Notes under the pieces: generated by a model
Told to the model about the DNA's origin: nothing
Database searches by the model: none
What the model saw: the letters and a program-made list of their open reading frames with translations, nothing else
Made by a program: the position numbers and the translations under genes
Shown here: piece after piece, positions 1-4,687 of the stretch
Layout: every line of letters starts with the position of its first letter
How positions within the stretch are numbered: the stretch's first letter is position 1
Source of the DNA: CAYGWP01 sp964353455
GTDB lineage: Bacteria; Planctomycetota; Phycisphaerae; FEN-1346
Assembly: GCA_964353455.1 (NCBI GenBank)
Contig: CAYGWP010000464.1
Span: forward strand, 1-6,198
Length of the DNA stretch: 6,198 bases
Direction: 5' to 3'

Positions 1-1502
1 GACTGAACGTCCGTGCGATGGATACGGATGCTCCCGCCCCCCAGTTCCACCCCGTTCAGCACGAGGTCGTACGCCCGCGCCCGGACCGACGCCGGGGCCT
101 TCTCCAGGTTCTCAAGGTCCGCAGGGTTCGGGCTCGTGAACGGATGGTGCATCGCCATGTACCGCTTCGTCTCCAGGTCGTACTCAAGGAGCGGGAAGTC
201 GGTGACCCAGCAGAAGTTAAGTTCCCCCTCCTTGACCAAGCCGAGGCGGTGGCCCAAGTGGACGCGCAGGTTCCCCAGGCTTGCGGCCACCACGGTCGGC
301 TCGTCGGCCACGAAGAGGAGGAGGTCTCCGGGGGCGGCGGCGAACGTCGTCTTGAGGCCCCCTTGCTGCTCGGGCGAGAAGAACTTGGCGATGCTGCCGC
401 CGAGTTTGCCGTCGGCCTCCACCTTGACCCACGCGAGGCCCTTCGCGCCGAAGCCCCCGGCGTAGGCCGTGAGTTCGTCGATCTCCTTGCGGCTCATCGA
501 CTGGCCGCCGGGCACCTTGAGGCCGCGGACGTGTCCGCCCTTTTCGGCGGCCTCGCGGAAGACGCGGAAATCGCTGGCCTTGGCCACGTGGGCCACATCC
601 CCTATCTTCATCTCGAAGCGGCGGTCGGGCTTATCGATGCCGTAGTCGCGCATCGCCTCGGCGAACGTCAGGTGCGGGAACGGCGTCTCGACCTTCTTGC
701 CGAGGACGGCCTCGATGACGGCCGCCACGACGCGCTCGGTCACGGCCATGATGTCGGCCTCGGTGATGAAGGCCATCTCGATATCGAGTTGTGTGAACTC
801 CGGCTGGCGGTCGGCCCGCAGGTCCTCATCGCGCATGCACTTGGCGATCTGGTAATAGCGGTCGTAGCCTGCCATCATGAGGAGTTGCTTGAAGAGTTGG
901 GGCGACTCCGCGAGGGCGTAGAACCGGCCGGGATTGATGCGGCTCGGGACGAGGAAGTTCCGCGCCCCGCCGGGGGTGTACTTCGTCAGCAGCGGCGTCT
1001 CGACGTCCATGAATCCTTCGCCCTCCAGGACCCGCCGCATGGTGCGCACGATGAGCGACCGCGTGGCCAGGTTCCGCTGCATCTTCGGGCGCCTGAGGTC
1101 GAGGTAGCGGTACTTGAGGCGGATGTCTTCGCCGGCATCGCACGCGTCGGTGAGGTCGAAGGGCAGGGACTCGCTGGCCGCCAGGACCTCGGTGGTCGTC
1201 GCGTGGATTTCGATCTCGCCGGTCGGCATCTTCGGGTTCACAGCATCGGGCGGCCGCGGCTGGACGGTCCCCTCAACCTGGATGACGTACTGCTGGTGCA
1301 TCTTCTCGGCCAGGGCGTGGGCATCGCGGTTCCTGGCCGGGTTGAAGACGCACTGGGTGGTGCCGTAGCGGTCCCTGAGGTCGATGAAGATGACGCCGCC
1401 GTGGTCGCGGCTGGATTCGACCCAGCCGGAGAGGCGGACTGCGAGGCCCGCGTGGGATTTCCTGAGTTCGCCGCACGTGTGGGTTCGGTACGACGTTTTC
1501 AT
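1..1502 (-). CDS. aspS: Aspartyl-tRNA synthetase, bacterial type (3' end beyond the window)
   Basis: Class IIb synthetase that charges tRNA with aspartate in the cytosol. Translating the minus strand from ATG at 1502 gives 500 uninterrupted codons reaching base 3, against about 590 in the family, so roughly 90 C-terminal residues, including class II motif 3, are outside. Seen in order: N-terminal OB-fold anticodon-binding domain (about 1-105, with RDHGGVIFIDLRD at 32-44); the RYLDLRRP linker (132-139); motif 1 around ETPLL (168-172); the substrate segment SPQLFKQ (200-206); motif 2 with RDEDLRADRQPEFTQLD (224-240); the bacterial GAD insertion (about 285-410); MHHPFTSP (451-458); and NGVELGGGSIRIH (483-495). 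The start is backed by an AGGAG ribosome site and by alignment with the usual N-terminus. Oddities: the flipping-loop TPEGARD reads TPGGARN (176-182), and His34 sits where non-discriminating AspRS have His. Identity is near certain. Confidence 0.97.
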   Translation of the reverse strand, partial: MKTSYRTHTCGELRKSHAGLAVRLSGWVESSRDHGGVIFIDLRDRYGTTQCVFNPARNRDAHALAEKMHQQYVIQVEGTVQPRPPDAVNPKMPTGEIEIHATTTEVLAASESLPFDLTDACDAGEDIRLKYRYLDLRRPKMQRNLATRSLIVRTMRRVLEGEGFMDVETPLLTKYTPGGARNFLVPSRINPGRFYALAESPQLFKQLLMMAGYDRYYQIAKCMRDEDLRADRQPEFTQLDIEMAFITEADIMAVTERVVAAVIEAVLGKKVETPFPHLTFAEAMRDYGIDKPDRRFEMKIGDVAHVAKASDFRVFREAAEKGGHVRGLKVPGGQSMSRKEIDELTAYAGGFGAKGLAWVKVEADGKLGGSIAKFFSPEQQGGLKTTFAAAPGDLLLFVADEPTVVAASLGNLRVHLGHRLGLVKEGELNFCWVTDFPLLEYDLETKRYMAMHHPFTSPNPADLENLEKAPASVRARAYDLVLNGVELGGGSIRIHRTDVQ

Positions 1503-1509
1503 GACGGGC

Positions 1510-1516
1510 TCTCCTG
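1510..1516 (-). promoter_or_regulatory. Ribosome binding site of aspS
   Basis: On the minus strand this reads CAGGAGA, a strong Shine-Dalgarno match, with seven bases between it and the ATG at 1502. It fixes the aspS start. Confidence 0.8.
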
Positions 1517-1535
1517 TTCGACGGTCTCTCGCGAC

Positions 1536-1620
1536 CGAGCCGCCCGTACGGGCGGGTACGCCCGGCCGAGGCGAACTTTCCTTCACGCGAAAGTACCCGC
1601 GACCTTACGGTCGCGGCTCG
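1536..1620. repeat. REP-like palindromic element pair in inverted orientation
   Basis: Two related palindromic units face each other. Unit A (1536-1559) has arms CGAGCCGC and GCGGGTAC around a CCGTACGG core; it contains the perfect 16-bp palindrome 1540-1555. Unit B (1593-1620), read on the minus strand, has the same two outer 8-mers around core CCGTAAGG, plus two extra bases on each side of the core; it contains perfect 8-bp arms (1597-1604 and 1609-1616) around a TTAC loop. The 33 bases between them (1560-1592) end in a smaller hairpin, ACTTTC/GAAAGT at 1575-1580 and 1589-1594, whose right arm overlaps unit B by two bases. Each unit can fold alone, or A can pair with B over the whole length. 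The layout resembles a REP doublet or REPIN. It lies 34 to 118 bases upstream of the aspS start, probably inside its leader. Confidence 0.75.
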
Positions 1621-1648
1621 AAAGGCGATTCGCGTTGTACATTAACGA

Positions 1649-1682
1649 AAACGGCCTCAGGATTTCTGTCCCGAGGCCGTTT
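1649..1682 (-). terminator. Terminator-like hairpin upstream of aspS
   Basis: A perfect 10-bp stem (AAACGGCCTC at 1649-1658 with GAGGCCGTTT at 1673-1682) continues after one A/C mismatch with two more GC pairs, leaving an 8-base loop. Read on the minus strand the stem ends in GTTTTCGTT, a short T-tract, and A residues precede it, so it looks like an intrinsic terminator. Read on the plus strand the trailing TTTATCTCTC is weaker. No gene ends here: it sits between two divergent genes, 146 bases upstream of the aspS start. It could be an attenuator in an aspS leader, a guard against stray transcription, or an ordinary dispersed palindrome. Confidence 0.5.
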
Positions 1683-1764
1683 ATCTCTCGTCGGCGCGCA
1701 GCGGCCCCGGGGTTACGAATCGTTGCCCGGAACCGAATTGGCGCGAGGCCGTTTCATGGCGGAT

Positions 1765-1793
1765 AATATCGGCAAATGCCGCCCTGTCGTCAA
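1765..1793 (-). promoter_or_regulatory. Possible minus-strand promoter for a long aspS leader
   Basis: On the minus strand a -35 box TTGACG (1788-1793, five of six to consensus) is followed after exactly 17 bases by GATATT (1765-1770, four of six), or by the overlapping TATTAT one or two bases on. Transcription would start near 1758 and give a leader of about 255 bases before aspS containing the terminator-like hairpin and the REP-like pair. I saw no better sigma-70-like promoter closer to aspS. Only consensus similarity supports this. Confidence 0.3.
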
Positions 1794-1827
1794 GAGAAAA
1801 CCCGCGCCGGCGTAGTGCGCCACTCTT

Positions 1828-1940
1828 GGAGGGTGGCACAGCCACAGCCTGGTCGCCGCGGCGACCTGTTGCGTGGCCGTGGCTTTTGCCGGGGCACAAC
1901 CACGGCCACGCAGAGGCAAAGCGTGGCCGTGCCACCCTCC
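1828..1940. repeat. Nested inverted-repeat element, 113 bp
   Basis: The outer arms at 1828-1845 and 1923-1940 pair over 18 bp with one mismatch; the outermost 12 (GGAGGGTGGCAC) are perfect. Inside lie a perfect 16-bp palindrome GGTCGCCGCGGCGACC (1851-1866) and a second hairpin with perfect 13-bp arms (TGCGTGGCCGTGG at 1870-1882 and its complement at 1900-1912) around a 17-base loop. A GTGGCCGTG-like motif occurs four times in alternating orientation (near 1836, 1871, 1901 and 1921). The whole can fold as a stem with two internal hairpins. No transposase or clear target duplication flanks it. From memory, GGGTGGCACGGCCACG-type sequences are dispersed in planctomycete genomes, so a non-autonomous or REP-type repeat is the best reading. 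Reading frames crossing it are low-complexity and not credible genes. Confidence 0.75.
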
Positions 1941-1986
1941 GATAGCGACGCAGTACCCGCCCGCGCAGACGCTGCGGAGTTTTCCG

Positions 1987-2016
1987 TTCGCATGGCGGGA
2001 GGCGCGGCCGTAGAAT
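1987..2016 (+). promoter_or_regulatory. Possible promoter of the WXXGXW lipoprotein gene
   Basis: TTCGCA (1987-1992) and TAGAAT (2011-2016) are separated by 18 bases and match the sigma-70 boxes at four and five of six positions. The -10 box ends 49 bases before the ATG at 2066. The ribosome site AAAGGG (2051-2056) follows within that leader. Confidence 0.35.
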
Positions 2017-2065
2017 GACGGTTGCGAGAGACGCCTGCTTTCGTCCATAGAAAGGGATCGCGATT

Positions 2066-2512
2066 ATGAGAAAGAGCATCTTGCTGGCCGTAGGGCTCGC
2101 GTGTTGCATGGTGGCAATGTTCTTCGCGGGCTGCGTTGAGAGGCGGACCGTGGTGATGGAGCGCCCGGCCCGTCCAATCGTGATTGAACGTAGAGGGCCG
2201 CCGCCTCCGCCGCCGGTGATGATGACGGAGCGTCCGGTCCGTCCGATCGTGATCGGTCCTGGAGCGCCGCCTCCGCCGCCGGGGTGCGTCATTGTGGCCG
2301 AGCCGCCGCCTGCGCCGGTTGTGGAGCGCCGGCCTCCGCCGATGGCCGGCCATGTCTGGATTCCGGGCTACTGGGACCTCCGCAACAACCACACACGCTA
2401 CGTCTGGGTCGCCGGCCACTACGAGAAGCCTGGCAAGCACACCGAGTGGGCCCCGCCGCACTGGGAGCAGGGCAAGCACGGCTGGGAGTACTATCACGCC
2501 CATTGGCGTTGA
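2066..2512 (+). CDS. Proline-rich WXXGXW (YXWGXW) repeat lipoprotein
   Basis: A 148-residue exported protein. A short signal sequence ends in FAGC, making Cys23 the likely lipidated residue; Phe at -3 is unusual for a lipobox but tolerable. Residues 29-72 hold two tandem 22-residue repeats (ERPxRPIVI followed by five or six prolines) and a decayed third (77-92). The C-terminal third is aromatic and glycine-rich: WIPGYW at 98-103, WVAGHY at 114-119, then spaced tryptophans at 128, 133, 140 and 147. This matches the WXXGXW repeat family, small envelope proteins of unknown function found widely in Gram-negative and planctomycete genomes. AAAGGG sits nine bases before the ATG. The next gene is 85 bases away, past a hairpin, so it may be monocistronic. 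Envelope location is well supported; no role can be given. Confidence 0.88.
   Translation: MRKSILLAVGLACCMVAMFFAGCVERRTVVMERPARPIVIERRGPPPPPPVMMTERPVRPIVIGPGAPPPPPGCVIVAEPPPAPVVERRPPPMAGHVWIPGYWDLRNNHTRYVWVAGHYEKPGKHTEWAPPHWEQGKHGWEYYHAHWR
2150..2281 (+). repeat. In-frame tandem duplication inside the lipoprotein gene
   Basis: Two 66-bp units (2150-2215 and 2216-2281) encode residues 29-50 and 51-72. They align with one extra codon (Thr54) and one proline fewer in the second copy. The CCGCCGCCTCCGCCGCC tract at the end of each copy is nearly identical at the DNA level, consistent with expansion by slippage or unequal recombination. Confidence 0.75.
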
Positions 2513-2532
2513 TAGATGCGACAGGTCAGGAA

Positions 2533-2565
2533 GGCCGGGGCGCGCTCGCAGTGTGCGCCTCGGCC
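2533..2565 (+). terminator. Strong hairpin after the lipoprotein gene, no U-tract
   Basis: GGCCGGGGCGC (2533-2543) pairs with GCGCCTCGGCC (2555-2565) over 11 bp with one G-U pair around an 11-base loop. It begins 21 bases after the lipoprotein stop codon. The following CATGCGCTTG contains no T-run, so it is at best an atypical terminator or an mRNA 3' end stabiliser; it would also insulate the next gene. Confidence 0.45.
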
Positions 2566-2597
2566 CATGCGCTTGATGCCCGGCCGCGAGGGCCGTC

Positions 2598-3143
2598 ATG
2601 GATTATCATCCTGAGGTGCTCAGTCGCGAGACGGTCTTCGCCGGCCGGAAGGTCGCGCTTGAGGTCCATCGCATCCGTGCGGCCGACGGGCGCGAGATGG
2701 TCCGCGAGGTCGTCCGGCACCACGGCAGCGTGGCCATACTCGCGATGCCCGAGCCGGGCAAGGTCCTGATGGAGCGCGTGCGGCGCTACGCCGTCGGCGA
2801 GGAGTTGTTCGAGATACCCGCCGGCACACTTGAAGAGGGCGAGGACCCCGCCGAGTGTGCCGCGCGGGAACTCCAGGAGGAGACCGGCTACCGCGCCGGC
2901 CGCCTGGAGCCGATGCTGCACCTGGTGCCCAGCCCCGGCATTGTCTCGGAGCGGATGACCATCTATCTGGCATCGGACCTGCGGCCGGGCCGGGCGCACC
3001 TGGAACCGGGCGAGGAACTCGCCGTCCTTCTCGTCCCGATTGACGAGGTCCTGGCGATGGTCCGCGACGGCCGCATCACCGACGCGAAGACCGTGGCGGC
3101 GGTCCTGTACTGGCACACGTTTGCGCGAAAGGCGGGCGCGTAA
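2598..3143 (+). CDS. Nudix hydrolase, ADP-ribose pyrophosphatase type
   Basis: A 181-residue cytosolic Nudix enzyme that probably hydrolyses ADP-ribose or a related nucleotide sugar to AMP and a sugar phosphate, using Mg2+. The Nudix box is complete: Gly76, Glu82, Arg90-Glu91, Glu94-Glu95, Gly97, fitting GX5EX7REUXEEXGU. ADP-ribose pyrophosphatase traits also appear: an N-terminal strand region with RKVALEVHRI (17-26), IPAGTLEEGE before and within the box, PSPGIVSE (111-118) about fifteen residues after it, and the terminal TDAKTVAAV helix (161-169). Length is usual for the family. GAGGG (2588-2592) lies five bases before the ATG. The stop overlaps the rhomboid start by one base (TAATG), implying co-transcription and coupled translation. 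Substrate within the ADP-sugar group cannot be decided from sequence, so no symbol is given. Confidence 0.93.
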   Translation: MDYHPEVLSRETVFAGRKVALEVHRIRAADGREMVREVVRHHGSVAILAMPEPGKVLMERVRRYAVGEELFEIPAGTLEEGEDPAECAARELQEETGYRAGRLEPMLHLVPSPGIVSERMTIYLASDLRPGRAHLEPGEELAVLLVPIDEVLAMVRDGRITDAKTVAAVLYWHTFARKAGA

Positions 3144-4006
3144 TGGCCTGGCGCGCTACCTGGAACGAGCCGCCCAAGCGGCCGTCTTTCTGGACCGACC
3201 GCGGCGGCCTGTTTCCCCCCGGCGTCAAACTCATCCTTATCCTGACAGTGGGCGTGTTCGTGGCACAGATCGTCTGGCCTCAGCCGCTCATGGCGTGGGG
3301 CGCCCTGACGGTGCGGAACCTCTTGTCGCTGGAGGTCTGGCGGCTGCTGACGTACATGTTCCTCCACGGCTCGGAGTGGCACATTCTTTTTAATATGTTT
3401 ATGTTATGGATGCTCGGCATTGCCCTTGAGCGGCAGATCGGGACGCGCCAGTTCCTGGCCCTTTATTTCGCCTGCGGCGTGTTGGGCGGCGTCACGGAGG
3501 CCGTGTTCAACTGCATGATGTTCCTGCGTTACGGCGGGCAGGCGGGCGAGGCGTTCCTGGTGATGCCTGCCGTGGGTGCGTCGGCGGGCGTGGCTGGTGT
3601 CCTGGTGGCCTTTGCGGTCCGGAACCCGCGGGCAGAGTTCCTCCTGTTCTTTCTCCTGCCGATCGAGGCGTGGATGGTGGCGCTCATCTACGGCATCATC
3701 GAGACGCGGCACATCTACCTTGCGCTGACGCACGGCTTCACCGACAACGTGGCCCATGCGGCCCATTTCGGCGGGATGCTGCTGGGCCTGGTCTGGATGA
3801 AGTGGGGCGAGCGGGCCGGATGGTGGTGGCGGGGCCGCGCCCAGCGGGTCTCGGAAGATGACCCTCGCGAAGCGACTGCGGAGGATGCGGAGGAGATGGA
3901 CCGCATCCTGGAGAAGATTCACCGCGAGGGCCTCGACAGCCTCTCGATGCGCGAGCGGATGTTCCTCCAGGAGATGTCGCGCCGCAAACGCGACCGGTTT
4001 CGCTAG
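3143..4006 (+). CDS. Rhomboid family intramembrane serine protease with C-terminal extension
   Basis: A 287-residue polytopic membrane protease that would cleave transmembrane substrates in the inner membrane. About six hydrophobic segments are visible (near 28-46, 68-94, 102-124, 142-160, 164-186, 205-222). The active site is intact: Ser147 in GASAG (145-149), His208 in AHFGG, and the HGSEWHILFN motif giving His75, His80 and Asn84 of the oxyanion side. After the membrane core comes a charged cytosolic tail with a helical segment (about 250-282: DRILEKI, then GLDSL, then a charged ERMFLQEMS helix) that resembles DUF6576, known at the C-terminus of some bacterial rhomboids. It starts inside the stop codon of the Nudix gene, with AAAGG about ten bases upstream. 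Codons 81-90 (bases about 3383-3412) are unusually AT-rich for this gene. Substrate is unknown. Confidence 0.94.
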   Translation: MAWRATWNEPPKRPSFWTDRGGLFPPGVKLILILTVGVFVAQIVWPQPLMAWGALTVRNLLSLEVWRLLTYMFLHGSEWHILFNMFMLWMLGIALERQIGTRQFLALYFACGVLGGVTEAVFNCMMFLRYGGQAGEAFLVMPAVGASAGVAGVLVAFAVRNPRAEFLLFFLLPIEAWMVALIYGIIETRHIYLALTHGFTDNVAHAAHFGGMLLGLVWMKWGERAGWWWRGRAQRVSEDDPREATAEDAEEMDRILEKIHREGLDSLSMRERMFLQEMSRRKRDRFR

Positions 4007-4023
4007 CCGCTGCCGAAAAAGGG

Positions 4024-4051
4024 TTGCTGTCGCGGGGCCGCTGCATATAAT
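4024..4051 (+). promoter_or_regulatory. Promoter with perfect -10 box
   Basis: TATAAT at 4046-4051 matches the sigma-70 -10 consensus exactly, rare in such GC-rich DNA, with a weak TTGCTG (4024-4029) 16 bases upstream. The start point would be near 4058, giving a leader of about 24 bases with the AAAGGGG ribosome site (4069-4075) six bases before the ATG at 4082. It lies in the 75-base gap after the rhomboid gene and should drive the lipoprotein-peptidase pair. Confidence 0.6.
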
Positions 4052-4081
4052 CGACGCCGGTGACGATGAAAGGGGCACGTT

Positions 4082-4657
4082 ATGAGGCGAGGGCTGTGGC
4101 TTCTGGTGCCGGCGGCCCTGTTGGCCGTGGCGGCAGGATGCACGCGGGCGCCCGGAGTGCGGTTCCCGAATCCGATGCCGCTGTCATCTGTTGACGTGGC
4201 CGCGGTCGAGAATGCCGCGCGCGGCATCCTCCGCGACATGTGCTTTGACCTCGTCTATCCGCCGGGCAAGCCGGGCCTCGTCGAGACCGAGCCGATGACG
4301 GGCTCATCTTGGTTCGAGTTCTGGCGAGAAGACACGGTCGGCTCATACCAGACGGCCGAGTCGAGCCTGCACACCATCCGCCGCCGCGTGACCGTGACCG
4401 CTGCGCCCGCGTCACAAGGGTCGCAGGTGGCCGTCAAGGTTGAGAAGCAGCGGATGAGTTCGCCGAGTTCAGCGCCGCACCACCTGAGCGCGGCCTACAA
4501 TATTCACCGGCCGGAGAATTCGGACCTCGTTCGCCAGGACGAGATGGCCCCGCAGCAGTACCAGTGGATCGACGCCGGCCGCGACGAGGCCCTGGAGCAG
4601 CGGATACTCGAACAGATTCAACTCCGCGTCGGCGGCAGCGTGCGGCTGATGAAGTAG
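4082..4657 (+). CDS. Lipoprotein of unknown function
   Basis: A 191-residue protein I do not recognise. It starts with Arg2-Arg3, a hydrophobic stretch (5-18) and AAGC, so Cys20 is the probable lipidated residue and the protein is envelope-anchored. The mature part is soluble, without further membrane segments. A helix near 38-52 precedes a compact region with FDLVYPPGKPG (55-65), VETEPM (67-72) and WFEFWRED (77-84). A strand pair follows (RRRVTVTAA, 100-108, and QVAVKVEKQR, 115-124). A C-terminal helix (DEALEQRILEQIQLRV, 168-183) precedes the end. The alternation of helix and strands loosely recalls small periplasmic assembly lipoproteins, but I cannot name a family. A strong ribosome site and the TATAAT promoter support the start. 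The peptidase gene begins 30 bases after its stop. Confidence 0.85.
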   Translation: MRRGLWLLVPAALLAVAAGCTRAPGVRFPNPMPLSSVDVAAVENAARGILRDMCFDLVYPPGKPGLVETEPMTGSSWFEFWREDTVGSYQTAESSLHTIRRRVTVTAAPASQGSQVAVKVEKQRMSSPSSAPHHLSAAYNIHRPENSDLVRQDEMAPQQYQWIDAGRDEALEQRILEQIQLRVGGSVRLMK

Positions 4658-4687
4658 GCGGCGCACTCCGCGACAGAGACCGCACTC

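Noticed and set aside
1713..1757. Fourteen-codon leader peptide gene before aspS
   Set aside because: Not listed as a gene: no ribosome site, only one Asp codon, and it depends on an unproven promoter. It is mentioned within the attenuator finding only.
18..1766. Long plus-strand open frame of 582 codons opposite aspS
   Set aside because: It is the antisense shadow of aspS: the minus strand gives a continuous AspRS with all motifs, while this frame is low-complexity, rich in Arg, Val, Glu and Ala, and resembles no family.
1828..1940. T-box riboswitch signature (AGGGTGGCAC resembles the conserved T-box motif, on both strands)
   Set aside because: The copy on the aspS strand is over 420 bases from aspS, not beside the terminator-like hairpin. 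The following bases do not match ACCGCG, no stem I is apparent, and the word is explained by the arms of the symmetric repeat.
1776..2018. Plus-strand 80-codon frame across the nested repeat
   Set aside because: Almost all of it is the 113-bp inverted-repeat element; no ribosome site and no plausible protein.
1503..2065. CRISPR array or tRNA gene in the repeat-rich intergenic region
   Set aside because: The repeats are inverted rather than evenly spaced direct repeats, and no cloverleaf with a GTTCRA-type T-loop was found.
1790..2599. Minus-strand open frames across the lipoprotein gene and upstream repeats
   Set aside because: They mirror the GC-rich lipoprotein codons and the palindromic repeats, giving Arg/His-rich low-complexity peptides with no recognisable domain.
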